DNA of 64,000 nt, from NCBI GenBank assembly GCA_027625915.1, contig JANTQA010000012.1:10626501-10690500 (forward strand), given 5' to 3'. Within the stretch, counting starts at the first letter, position 1. Each line of letters starts with the position of its first letter. Shown one piece after another: positions 47,315-59,700 of this stretch. Both the position numbers and the translations under genes were made by a program. Below the pieces are notes generated by a model, which saw nothing but the letters and a program-made list of their open reading frames with translations, was not told the DNA's origin and ran no database searches. This stretch comes from Anaeramoeba flamelloides. Its lineage: Eukaryota > Metamonada > Anaeramoebidae.

Positions 47315-48177
47315 TATTGCTAATTATAAAATAAAAAGATCAAAATTTTCATACAACTTTCAAAAAAAATCTATCAAAGAATTATCACAAAACATCAAAA
47401 GTCCACAATTCTAAAAAGGGAATTAATAATTTAAGCCGAAATTAAGAATTAAAAATTTTGAAATTACTGTAGTCAAAATAACCCGTGCAAAAAAATATAA
47501 TGAGTGTTTCAAAATAAAAAGTGTGTTTTTTTTTTTTTGTTATAGTTGACCAATACATTAACCAATTAAAGAAACCAATAATAAACCCTAAAAAATACGG
47601 TATTTATTTCAAAAAGTTCTTTTATTTAAAAAGAAATTCTAAAAATGAAGGATCAAATTGAAAAATTTATCTCAAAAAATAGAGTAAATTTTTGATAAAA
47701 TTTTAATCATAAAAACAACAAAAAATTTCAAAAAAATTGAGAATATTAGGAAAAATTTTCAACTATTTGCATGAATAATTTAAATTTTACTAAAAATAAC
47801 AAGACTTTTACTTTCAAAATTGATTTGAACTTAGGTATACTATTGGTTAGTATATTGGATGTTGCCTTGGTACAAGAATAAAAAAAAGAATGGATAATAT
47901 TTTGAAACATGGATTATAGTCGTTGTGCACACTTTATTTTGATTACTGTACAATGAATTTAAAATCTGTTTTTGGAAAGTTGAATGAAAATTTTGTTCCA
48001 TTTATTTTGCAAAAAATAGTAAAATAAATCATCAAAGTCTACAATTCTAAAAATAACATTAATAAATTAATCTGATTTTAAGAATTATAAAAAATTGAAA
48101 TTTTTCATTGATTGTTAAAAATCTGTTTTGGAAAGTTGAATAAAAATTATGTTCCATTTGTTCTGAAATAAATAGTA
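47315..48177. repeat. D-family MITE copy 4, split by an insertion and followed by a partial copy
   Basis: The left part (47315-47464) has AATTATAAAATAAAAAGATC and ATTTTCATACAACTTTC. The right part (47951-48021) has TGGAAAGTTGAATGAAAATT and ends AAAAAATAGTA. Between them lies the E-family element. A second right-hand portion (48022-48177), also ending AATAGTA, follows in tandem. Confidence 0.7.
47465..47950. mobile_element. E-family TIR element inserted in a D-family MITE
   Basis: Between duplicated TA dinucleotides lie ends CTGTAGTCAAAATAACCCGT and, inverted, CAGTAATCAAAATAAAGTGT, each followed by GCA. About 486 bases with no coding frame. The TA duplication and CAGT-type end point to a Tc1/mariner-superfamily non-autonomous element. 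A decayed relative lies at 25440-25722. Confidence 0.72.
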
Positions 48178-48498
48178 TAATTTTATGGATATCATTAATA
48201 AATATTCCCCTTAAATATTTCAGAAAGGAAAAAAATTAAAAAAAGTTAAAAAATGAAACAACTTACTCACATATAATATCTTTCCAATTCTTGTAAATAG
48301 AGAACTCTACACCACTAACTACTGGATTATTTGTTTCTTGATTTGATTGGATTGGATTCAATTCTATTGAAACATATTGCAAAAAAATATATGTTCATTT
48401 CTACTTCTTTAAGAAAAATAATCTTTTAACGTATATTTCGTGTTCATTTTTTTTTTTTTTTAACAACCCAAAAAGCAAAATAACTTTAGGTTTTTCCA

Positions 48499-49557
48499 AT
48501 GAGCAATACTTTTGGATCTAATACTTATTATGGGCAACAAAATTACTCATCCACAAATACTTTTGGACAACAAAACGAGCAATTACAAGTCTTTGGTCAA
48601 GAGAATACTAACAACCAATCGAGAAATTACAATTACCAAAACACACAATACAATGCCCAAACGGTTACACCTGCTACAGCTTCCCAATTGTTAAAAGCAC
48701 AACAAGGGAATGACGATTCTTTTTTTGTTGATGGTCAGAAGCTATTCCGTTTAATAATTATTGGGATCTTAACAAAAGTTGAAGTTGCCAATTCATCGAT
48801 CAATTGCGAAATAACCGATGGGACGGGTTCGATTGGCGTCAAATATTTTTTGAACTCTCTTGGTCAAGAAAATAAAGAGAAACAATTACAAAAGCTTCAA
48901 ATTGGAAAATATGTAAGAATTTTGGGAACAATGAAAACTTTACATAAAGAAAGAAAAGTCTACATAAGAAACATTACCCCAATTACTGATCATAACGAAA
49001 TAACACACCATTTTTTGAATGTTATCAAAGTGCATTTCCATAATCTTTCTCAACAACAACAACAACAACAACAACAGCAACAAGAGCAACAACAATCATA
49101 CCAACAACAAAACCCTTATTTCTCACGAGAAAATAACATGAACCAAAATAATATGTTTATCAAACAACAACAAGATCAACAACAACAATTCTATCAAAAT
49201 CAACAATCACAAACTGGAACAAACCAAAATTTCCAAACACAACAAAGCCAAAATCAAAACCAATTTCAACAACAACAACAATCACAAACTGGAATGAACC
49301 AAAATTTCCAAACACAACAAAACCAAAGCCAAAACGAAAACCAACAACAGTTCGAACAACAACAACAATTAAATATTTACCAACAAGTGTTTTTAATAAT
49401 CAAAGAATCAACAACAACTGGTGGATGTGGAATTGAAGAAATCCAAAAAAAAATTGGACTGGACGAAAACCAACTTTTTAGCATTGTTGATTATTGGATC
49501 AACCAAGGAGACTTAATATGTGGAAATGATGAAAAACATTGGAAAGCAAATTATTAA
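48499..49557 (+). CDS. RPA2: replication protein A 32 kDa subunit (RPA2)
   Basis: This 352-residue single-exon protein has the RPA32 order: a polar N-terminal region (Asn/Gln/Ser/Thr-rich, 1-60, the place of the phosphorylated tail in animals), an OB fold at about 75-175 (FRLIIIGILTKVEVANSS, CEITDGTGSIGVKYFLN, KYVRILGTMKTLHKERKVYI, ending HHFLNVIKVH) and a C-terminal winged helix at about 300-352 (GGCGIEEIQKKIGLDENQLF, HWKANY). It should form the RPA heterotrimer that coats single-stranded DNA in replication and repair, in the nucleus. The linker (about 185-290) is unusually Gln/Asn-rich, built of CAA repeats and two copies of an SQTG.NQNFQTQQ block. The ATG at 48499 precedes all conserved parts. 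It is far from other genes in the window. Confidence 0.95.
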   Translation: MSNTFGSNTYYGQQNYSSTNTFGQQNEQLQVFGQENTNNQSRNYNYQNTQYNAQTVTPATASQLLKAQQGNDDSFFVDGQKLFRLIIIGILTKVEVANSSINCEITDGTGSIGVKYFLNSLGQENKEKQLQKLQIGKYVRILGTMKTLHKERKVYIRNITPITDHNEITHHFLNVIKVHFHNLSQQQQQQQQQQQEQQQSYQQQNPYFSRENNMNQNNMFIKQQQDQQQQFYQNQQSQTGTNQNFQTQQSQNQNQFQQQQQSQTGMNQNFQTQQNQSQNENQQQFEQQQQLNIYQQVFLIIKESTTTGGCGIEEIQKKIGLDENQLFSIVDYWINQGDLICGNDEKHWKANY

Positions 49558-50113
49558 ATACCCCCTTTTCTTTTTTTTTTTTTTTTAATTATATTGAGGC
49601 TAGGAAGAAATAGAAAAATTTTTTCAAAAAAAAGTGCTCTTTTATGAAAAAAAAATAAAAAAACAAATCATTGTGAACAAAAAAATATCGAAGAAAATTT
49701 CAAATATACTTTCCAAGATTTTATTCTTTGCTGTAAAAAAAAAATAAAATAAAATAAAAAAATTTATACTAAATTTTATTTTTATTATTATTGAAAATAC
49801 CGTTTCTAAAAATTAAAAATTAATAATAACTTTTTTAAAGGTTTGGAAAATTGGTTTTTACTTCTAAATGATCTTTTTTTATCAAACAAAACGAAAATCA
49901 TAAAAAATAACCAAAAGTTTTATTTTTTTTTGGAAAAAGCGATTTTTTAATATTAATTCACAAATTATTGAAATTTAACATCCGAATTAATATAAAAAAT
50001 TTTTAATTGTTTTTTTTATTTTTAATAATCGTTGATAAATGACAGTAATAAGTGTAAAGAAAGAGGGTTTTATTATTCAGTTTTTTTTTTTTTTTTTTTG
50101 TTTTTTGACAAAT
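49558..50113. other. gene-free stretch between RPA2 and the TCGCGA element
   Basis: 3' UTR region followed by homopolymer T and A runs (for example about 18 T at 50082-50099). Nothing else was recognised. Confidence 0.45.
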
Positions 50114-51389
50114 ATTAGAGGTTTTGATGATAACATACTATAATTCACGATAAAGTTACAAAAATCGAGATAATTTACATCAAATCGCGATATATCAGAA
50201 AATCGCGATATTCAATATTATCGCGATAATATAACAAATCACGATATTCTATAAAATCGCAATAATTATTAAAAAATTGTGATAAATGCCAAAATATCGG
50301 GATTAAAAAGTAATCGCGATAAATAGTTGATGGGTTTTTGGGCTAATTGAGAAATATTTTTACAAAAGAAATTTTATTTGATCAAAAAATAGATTAGGTG
50401 ACAAAAAGATATTCTTTGAAAAAACAACAAAAAAGATACTTGATTCAATCAAGGAACCGATCAAAGAGTTTTATTGTGTTTTCATTTTATTTGGTTGTCA
50501 AACCTATCGATCCTTTAAGATCAACAACAATAAGCAACTAAAGAGAAATAAAATATTTTTTCAGTTAATCGTGGTGTTGGAAATTGCCATGAATAATTAG
50601 CATCTAAAACAACCAACCCTTTGTCTGTTCATTAAAGAATGGTTTCTTGTGTTACAATATTTTCATTTTTTCGAAAAGCTAAAAGGAGTTGGATACCTCT
50701 TCATCGGCTTACACGTCATCCTTGCCAGATGATCACCAATTATTAAGATTTTTTATACAATTCTTGACTTCTTCTTCTTTTTCTACGTATGTCTTTGTTT
50801 TGGACAGAAAACACAATTAGAGCTTAGAGGTTTTTGTTTGATCGATCACTAAATATGAAGTCAAATTATTCTTTATTCTTTTTGGCTATTTATAATTGTG
50901 AATGTAACAACCCCATTCTAAGAAAACATATATATTTTATATTCAGGTGTATTGTTGAAATGAGTAATTATTAGTTTGATCATAAAATCTGTTTGAGATT
51001 TTATATTTTGTTAAAAAAAAAAAATGAAAAGAATAGAATTTTTTTCCACTACAAACAAACTCATTCCCTTATAAAAGTTTTCTGTCTTTCAAAACTTTCA
51101 AACATTTGAAAAAAATTTATAACCCTCGTAAACACTTTCCAACACCTTATTAAGGAGTAAAAGTGTTATAAAAGTCTCAAGGCTTTTGTAAAAGTCAATA
51201 TATTTTTTTAAGGTGATTTCAAAAAAAATAATTTTTCATTGTTTCGCGATAATGTGAATATCGCGATAATATTATTTATCACGATTTTATGATTTTTTGA
51301 GATAAACTTGACTAATCGCGATTCTTTTAATAATATTGCGATTTTATATTAATATCATGATAATATATGTTATCATCAAAACCTCTAAT
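50114..51389. mobile_element. 1.28 kb TIR element with subterminal TCGCGA arrays
   Basis: The ends are perfect inverted repeats of 24 bases (ATTAGAGGTTTTGATGATAA followed by CATA). Inside each end lies a cluster of the palindrome TCGCGA, four exact copies at about 50190-50325 and three at about 51240-51330, plus degenerate versions (TCACGA, TCGCAA, TTGTGA). Multiple short subterminal motifs of this kind are transposase-binding sites in hAT, CACTA and similar DNA transposons (family knowledge). The 900-base middle has higher GC than its surroundings but no long frame, so I regard the element as non-autonomous. No clear target duplication could be fixed. Confidence 0.75.
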
Positions 51390-51499
51390 TAGTAAAAGTA
51401 CTGTTTTTTACCATTATTGAACTTGATAGATAATTTAAAATTTTTTGGATTTTATATAAATAGTTTTGATATTTTATCTTGTGAAATATATTTATCTGG

Positions 51500-51780
51500 G
51501 GGGTTTGTTTTATTTCTAAAATCTACAGATTTTCCAACTAAACAGAAAAGTCAAGAAACCCTAACAACAGTTTATTTTAATTTCTAAAATTAAAAAAAAA
51601 AAAACTTATGAAGCTTTTCTAAAATTCGAAACAATAGAATTTAATCAAAGATTTTACTCAATTCTTTTAAATTCTGGAAAAGCTAAACCCTGATTTTTTT
51701 TAATTTAAGAAATAAAAAGAAAATTTATTAAATTTACTTTTTATTTCAAATTCAAAAAAAACATAACAACATTTCCAACT
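51500..51780. repeat. A-family palindrome copy
   Basis: AAACAGAAAAGTCAAGAAAC, a stem AAAATTCGAAACAATAGAAT with its inverse (ATTCTTTTAAATTCTGGAAA), and AAATAAAAAGAAAATTTATT with its inverse match modules of 13560-15145. It lies about 110 bases beyond the TCGCGA element. Confidence 0.6.
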
Positions 51781-52129
51781 TCTTGGAATTTAATAATTCA
51801 TTATATATGTATTTATAATTTTTTTTTTCAATAAAACTAAATCTTTTGAATATCAGTTAATTTTATTATATGTTCGTTGATTGGATTTTATTAAAATTTC
51901 CAAATAAGGATCAGATAAATTTCCTAATTAATTTTTTAATTTAAATTTCTTTTTTTTTACTGAAATTGTCATATTTTCAATTATAAATTCGTTTTGTAAA
52001 TAGGAATTGGTGCATTTCTGTTTATTTTACATATTCCAGTAATAAAGGAATTTATCCAAGAATTAAAATTATTTAAATTTTTTATTTCATAATTAAAAAT
52101 TTCCTAACCGATGTGTCAATTGACTAAAA

Positions 52130-52640
52130 TATAAAAGATTTAAATAATCTTATTTTGAAGTTATTGTTAAGAGAATTGTTATTAAATAATTGTTTAGAGC
52201 TATTAAATGTCTCTTTTAGTTTTAATAAATTATAAACTATATGTGAAAATTTATCTGTATAAATACACAAATATTTAATTGTTTTAAAATCTTTAATACA
52301 ACTGTTTGATCTTTAATAGATTTTAATCCAAATTGAATTTTCATTTCATATATAGAATTTAATCTTTGATTACAATAATTTTTATTTCCTGTTATATTTA
52401 AAATTAAATTATCTGCAAACATTTGACAATGATCCATTAAAGATATGATTTTGAAAAAAAAAAAAAAGTGAAATAAGAGCAAATAAAATCTTAGACAATG
52501 GATCTCCTTGAAATATATTAAGTCCTTTACCTTGATAATATTTTAAACAAAATTTTGATAATTTTATTATAAATAAATTGTTTTTTTAAATCTTTTATAA
52601 TTGATTGAATGAAAACAATTCATTTATATCAATCATTATA
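52130..52640 (-). mobile_element. degraded LINE reverse-transcriptase fragment
   Basis: On the minus strand, QGKGLNIFQGDPLSKILFAL (about 52555-52495) followed by DHCQMFADNLILNITGNK (about 52435-52385) recalls the reverse-transcriptase motifs QGxPLSPxLF and the YADD box, here FADN. These are in the right order and spacing for a non-LTR retrotransposon. The two stretches are in different frames separated by an A/T run. No endonuclease or 3' end is nearby, so only about 500 bases survive. Confidence 0.65.
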
Positions 52641-53777
52641 ATAATAAAATAATTTTTTTATCTTGAAAAGTTTAGAAAAATGAAAAATAATCATAACTTT
52701 TTGATCAGAAAATCTATTTTTCATAATTTTGAAAAAGAATATTTTATTAACTTTTGATACCCAATGGTTTTCGGGAATATTCAGGAGTTGGTAATGGCCA
52801 GAGAAACAAACACTTTTTTTCCAATTTCAAGCTATTGTCAACCAAAAGTCCTTAAAACCTTACAATACTGACAACTTTTGCTCAATTAAAACTATTTGAT
52901 TTTTAAAACCGACTTAAACAAACTGTTATTCTTTCTTTGTGGTCTTTCTGTCATAATTACAAATTTCGAAAATGTAAAAAATTAGAATCAAATTGTAATC
53001 AAAAGTTTTGTTCCTTACTCAAAATTAACTAACTTTATAAAAGATCTATTTATTTATCAAATAAATGGGAAAAAATTTTGACTTCTTTTTCCTGATTACT
53101 CAATTCTACCAAAGTAGTTTTCATAGTCGTCGGCTAATTTGTGGTTTATCCTTTTTTTATTTATTTGTTCTTTTTTTGTTCAACTTGGATTACTATATTT
53201 TAGATGGAAATTTGTGAAAGTTCCAAAAAGCAAAAAAGAAAATGAATTGAAAATTTTTTCCCATTTACAAAAGAATTACCTTTATTCTAAATAACACTAA
53301 CAAAAATCATTACTTTAAGGACTACATATCAATTTTTAAACATTGAGGAAATATACTTTACCAATAAGCAAAATATAATGTATTCAAATCTTCAAAAAAA
53401 AAACCTCTAAACATAAATTATTACTTTATTAAGATCTAGCCCAAGTTTAAGAAAAGTCAGAAATTCGAGTTTAAACTTTGACAAAACTGTATGTTAAATA
53501 AGTTAAATTCTCAAAATATTTTCTCAAAAGTCAATTATTTTTATTATTTTCTTTTTTTCTTTTGAAATTGATATACGGTAATCTATTTTTTAGGTGTTCT
53601 TTTCTGAGTTTTAATTTTTTTTCAACAATTCAAAAAAGCACAAAAATAGAACTCTTTATAAAAATTCTTTTTTTTTTCAAAACAAAAAACAAAAAATCAC
53701 AAAAACAAACAAAAACAAAACAAAAAAAACAAAAAAAAAAAAACACGAATATTAAACCAAAGCAGTTTCTTCACGGA
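52641..53777. other. intergenic stretch and 5' region of the PH-LRR gene
   Basis: No gene was recognised. The last 200 bases are A-rich, with an in-frame extension of the next gene that begins without ATG; I treat it as 5' UTR. Confidence 0.45.
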
Positions 53778-56700
53778 ATGAGTGATTCTCTCCCAGCATT
53801 TGTCATTGATGAATTACAAGGAGCTGACGAAAAGCGAGCAAGGAAATTAATCATGCGTGCGGTTGGAAAAACAAACATTAATTATTTGAATTGGTTTAAT
53901 AAAAGTTTACTGATCAAGGGGAAAACAAAAAGAATGGAAAGGCGTATAATCGCTGTCACTGACTATTGGGTTCTAACGATTGGTAAAAGGAAGACCTCGA
54001 TCAAAACAATTGTGTGCCGGAAAGGGCACATCTATTTTTTAAAAGAAATCAAAAGGTTTGATCAATTCCATTCAAGGATCATTTTCGATGACTTCCATGT
54101 GGACATCAATAGCAGCGAGAGTGACGAAATTGTGAAGAAGCTTTTAGTAAGGTACCGTACGATCAGCCAAGGGATCTCAAAAAAAAGTGAAATCAAATTT
54201 GATTTTGTGAAGGGCGAATTAAAAGATTTTGATTTCCAAATCAATTCGAGCGACGGCGGTTACCTAAATTCTTACTATGCGTGGTGTTCGTTTTACCAAG
54301 TAAACCCAAATTCAAAATTAATCAAGAATGTCGAAAAAACACTTAAAAAAGCCAATTCGCCAATAGATCGCGTCACACAGAGACTAATTATTCAAGGCTG
54401 GAAGGCAAACCCACAAAAAAAAAAATCAAGTGACGGTGACGAAACAAATTCCAAGAAAAAAGAAACAAACAAAGACAAAGATAACAAAGAAGAAAAAGAA
54501 ACAAAAGAAAACAAAAAAGAAAACAAAAAAAAAAAAAAAGGAAAAAAAGAAAAAGAAAAAGGAACAAAAAATCCAAACTCAATACTTCCCAACCAAGAAA
54601 TGATGCGTACTAGTTCTTTTCAAAATTTAGAATTTGATGAAAGCCTAAGTCGAGGCTCAACAGAAAGAGAGATCTTTCCCTTGATCTTAGCTTTACAGAA
54701 CAATCAACACTTCATAGAGTTTTCATTAGACAAAGTGAAATTAAAAAACATTTTTTCAATCCTTGGGAAAGCTCTATCAACAAATAACAAATTAGAATCC
54801 GTTTCAATTATCAGATCAGAGAGTTCAGATGGCTTATTGATGATAGCTTCTGCTTTAATTGAAAATAAAAAAACTTGTCTTTCGCATTTGAATTTGTCTT
54901 GGAGCAAAATGAGTTCTCAAAGCCAAAATAAAAAACTTTTTAATTCCTTTGCCCAAATGAAAAACGGCTTTGTCTCCTTACAGTTCGAAGGCTGTAAACT
55001 CAATTCGTCTTCAATTGTTACTTTGTTTGCGTCTTTATATCAAAACGATAAACACACTAATCTTCAATTCTTAAATTTATCCCAAAACACCTTTTCAAAA
55101 AATTCTTGTTTAGAAATGGGGAAATGGATTAAAGGTATGTTACTTTCTTTACATATTTTTTTATACTTTATATTTTATTTCAATTTCTTTCTATTTTCCT
55201 TTCTTTTTTTTTCTTCTTCATTTTAATATTATTAATGCCAGCTTGAGACTAGAATGGTTTCTTTTTTAAACAATTTCTTTTCTTTTTGTTTGAAATTAAT
55301 AACATTGCATACAACGCTATCGATATTTAACATATTAAAGAATCAATTAAAGTGCACAAATATTATATTAATAAAAATAAAAAAAAATAAGAACAATGAA
55401 TTAATTCTGAAAAAGGATTTTGTGATTTTGTTGTTATAGTAGGGAAAAAAATACCTGACATGAAAATAAATCCCGGACAAGCTTTTTAATTGTGATTATC
55501 AGGAAAATTGTTATATAATTGCTTTTATTTTCAATCAAATCCTTTTTATTAATGACCAAATTTTTTTTATGAGATTAGTAATAAAACCACCTTAAAGTTC
55601 ATTTAATGTAGGGTGTCTCTAGAATACTCGAGTAATAGTTTGATATCATACGTAGATCATCTTTTTTTTGAAAAACAATCGAGTTTTATAGAGTTTTGAT
55701 ATAAATTTGGAAAATGATCATTTTTATTCTTGTTTTTGGATTGATTGAATGGTATTTTGAACAAGTGTAATTTCATTAATCATCATTCTAATAAGTGGGT
55801 GTGTTATAATTTAAAAAGTTTGATTTTAAAAAAAGGATTTGATTTCAAATAAATGAAATTACTCATCAATTTTCCTAATATTCACAATTATAAAGCTTGT
55901 CCGGGATTTATTTTCATGTCAGGTATTTTTTTCACTACTTTAATTCTCGGATGAACAAGAAAGTAAATAAACATAATTTGTTCTAAATACTCATAAAGTA
56001 ATTTAAATTTGTTTTTTGAAACTCGAAATTGAGATGAAAAAAAAAAAAAGTGTATCAATCAGAGTTCTCAAAATGATTCTCATTTTTGGAATTTTTAGAG
56101 TCACAAAAATTTAGAATTTGGATCATAATATTAAAATGATAACAATGGAATACCTTTTTATCAAGCATTTTCTACTTGCTAAAGCCCCTTTTAGAATAAA
56201 CTTTCAAAAATATTAAAAATTATTTTCTCCTGATTACATGAAATTAAAACAAAAAAAGAATTTTTTATTTGGTACCAAAACTCTATTAACAAAAAAAAAA
56301 AATGATTCCTTTGATTCCATTTCAAAATAAAATAATTTCCTTACGAGGAATAAACACAAAAAACAACTGAATTCGACGAAAAAGTGATGAAAACTAAAAC
56401 CTCAAGAAGAAAAACCCTCGAATATTTATTTTTTTGAGAAATATTAGATTCTTTTTAAAAATAAAAAAAAATATTTATTAATTATTCAATTTTGAGAATG
56501 ATGTGATTCGATGAAAAAATCAAATTTAAACAAGAAATAAGTTGAAACTTATCATTAGAAAAAAAAAGAATCATTTGAGTTTAGTTTCGAAAAAGAATCA
56601 AAATGTGAACTATTGTATCAATTGCCTCGAATGTAAATTGTAGTTTTTAAAACACGAAAACTTTTCAAAAAAAAATTTATTTAAAAGTTATCGACTAAAA

Positions 56701-59700
56701 CATTTGAAAACGATCATTATATCACAAAAATATGCGTAAATCATTATAATATTTCTCTGATATTTAAAAATAAACTTTGTTTCAGTCAAATAGGAATATC
56801 CAAAAACAAACATTTTTTTCTAATGACATTTGAAGAAAAAATAAAGAATAAGTAGAATAATAAACATCAAAGAATAGTTGATATTCGCCTGAAATAAAAC
56901 TAATAAATCAATATATTTTCTTAAAAATAGAAAAACCCAAATTCTTCGGGAAATATTGAGTAAAATACAATAGCCATTGTGATCTTCAAGTGAAGATCCA
57001 AATAAAATTCCAATAGAAATCAATATCATTTCTATACAATCATTTTTACTTTATCAATAACCTTAGAATAACACCTTTCTACCAAGTGAATATCGATCTT
57101 GCAATAAAAAAAAAAATTTTGCAAATGAATTAGGTTATAAAAAAAAAAATCGAAAAAAAAAAAAGTAAAAATGTGCAAAAATGTGAAAAAATGATTTTCA
57201 ATTTTGAAAATTCCTATAAAATTTTTTCATCTAATATTAAATTGAAATATCTTTAAACACATGCAATACACTCTCCACAACTGGATCCCTTTGACTGGAA
57301 AATGGTTTATTTTTATGTTTCATAATTTATTTGAAAAGAATGAAACAGGATTTTACTTTTTTCTTAAAAATTTATTATTTTTGTTGAAGTGTCAAGTCAC
57401 TCTCCGTGAATTTTTACCCTACTCAAGAGGTGTCCCACCATGAAAAAGGATATTGCGAAATTAAACTTCTTTTGATCTTGACAAAATTCAAATAACAAAC
57501 AAAAAAAATTTAAAAGTACAAAAATCAATTAAAAAAAACAAAAAAACAAAAAGAAATTCACAGAAAAAAATCCAATCAATCTTTTTAAGAAAAAAAAAAA
57601 TACAAGTGTATCAATTTCGAAAATAAAACCCGAAATAAAAAAAAGCAATTCGTATCATTGACAAAAAAATTCAAAAAAAAAAAAAATAAGTTGAAAAGTA
57701 TTCTCTTGCTTTCAAAAAAATTTAAATTTAGAAAAAAAATTTTACCTTTTCTTATTTTCCAAAATGCTAAATTCCTTCAATTTAAAACAAATTGTTTTCT
57801 AAAAGTACACAATCAATTTAATTCGATTTAATCTAATTTGTAGTTATTTTCTAACCATCTATATTTGACAGAGTAAGGATTTTGGTAACATTCTTTACAT
57901 AAAAATAACTTCAATTGAGAAATGAAAAAAATGAAAAAAAAAAATCTTGTAGACATCAAAAAGAACTAAAGAGCTACACTTCTGGAAATAACACAATGTA
58001 TTCAAAATTGTAATTCTAACGATTTAAAAGGGAAACTGAGTATCGATCTTTGGCTCTTTATTCTCAAACTTTCCTCGTTTTTTTTGATTTTAGATTTCTA
58101 GAGATCGATCTTATGTCACTTGTTGGTTAGTTTTTAATTGGTATTTAGTCACTCAGAAAAATTACTAAAATTTTTTTCCAAATAATAATTATTTTTCAAC
58201 ATAATGACTCGACCCTTAAATCAATAAAAAGCAAACTAACTTTTAAATAATTTAAATAATAATCAACACAAGATTTCCTCTTGATAAATTAAATTAATAT
58301 TTAAATTAAAGCTAAATACTTTATAAATATTTTAATAAAGCACATCAATTTTCCAAAATGAAATATATAAAGATTTAGGTTTTTTTATTAGTTAAAACAA
58401 ACCCCCCTTCAATAATTACAATCAATTTATAAAAGAAAAAAACATCATTTAAAAACGAAAAAAGATTTCTTTAATTATTTTTTTAAAATAAGAAAATGTT
58501 TTTTCTTGAGGTAACTTATCACTTATGATACATTGGTAATTTAATTCTTTTTCTTTAAAAAAAAAGTTCAAAAATTTTGGAATAAACATTTCTCAAAATA
58601 TTCATATGATAGAATTATTGACAAATAATTGATATTTTACAATTTTGTTGTTAATATTCCTTTATAATTAGAAGTTTGTTATTTATTTTAATTAAATCCA
58701 CCCAAATGTTGAACATTTAAAAAAGAATCAAACAAAACTATAGAGGTTATTGATCCACTATTGGTAGGTATTAAGGCAACATATTAATCCTTTAGAATCA
58801 CAACACACTTTGCTGAAATTGGGGTTCATTGAGTCGTGTTAAAAAAATAGATCAGATAAATACCATTACTAATTGAAAAGTTCTGCATGTTCAATTTTCT
58901 AAAATTTGAATTTTAATTTTATAAACATTAATTAAAAGCGAATTTTTTTGGATTTTTTGTGAGTATGGTTTATCTATTCATGCAAAATTAACTTTAAGTT
59001 TTTAACAATAAGTATTAATCAAGTTTGAGAAATTTTAGTTTCAGATATCTTTATTATTCAGTGAAAAATAGGTATAAAATTTTTGAAAAATTTTTCTTTT
59101 CATTCCATTTTATAATTAAGAACCATGTTTCAGATTGAAATTCAAGGTAAAATGTGTTCTAGTCAGGTTTTAGGGGCTGGAAATTCTCACAAATTTTTAT
59201 TCAGTAAGATATAAGAAGTAAAAAATGTCATATTTTTCCTAAATTTGTCAGTACTCGTATCTCAAAATGAAAAAGAAGGTTGGTAAAAATTGGATTTTTG
59301 AGAAAATAAGTTTTTAAATTAATTTTTAAAACCCTTACACATTGTTAGTGCGTTTAAATGTTTTTTTTTGGTTATGGGGTTAAGTTGATAGGGTTTTAAA
59401 AATTGTTCTAAGAGAACAAAAAATAGGAAATTGAAATTTTTGATGAATACACCTTTGTTATTTTAAAAGAAAGAGATTTTTTTATCGTGGCACGGTAATT
59501 GTTTTGGTATTGTTGTATTAAATTCACTAAAATTCCCATTTCCAAAAATAAAAAGTTCATTTTTTCTCCACCATAATACAAAATAATTTTTTTTTTGAAA
59601 AATACAAAAACTGACTAATTTTTTCAAATTTAATTCCCTCGAAAAGATCCTTTCATTAAAAATTCTTCAAAACCTTTATCACAACAACTTCAACCCAATT

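Noticed and set aside
50140-50330. TCGCGA cluster considered as a CRISPR array or replication origin
   Set aside because: Spacing is irregular, the motif is only 6-8 bases, and a matching cluster lies inside the opposite terminal inverted repeat, so a transposon subterminal array explains it better.
53562-53777. N-terminal extension of the PH-LRR protein
   Set aside because: It has no ATG, and its Lys/Gln-rich translation comes from A-rich leader sequence; the ATG at 53778 immediately precedes conserved-looking protein.
54388-54592. Phe/Leu-rich minus-strand frames suggesting membrane proteins
   Set aside because: They mirror the Lys/Glu-rich linker of the PH-LRR protein and have no independent support.
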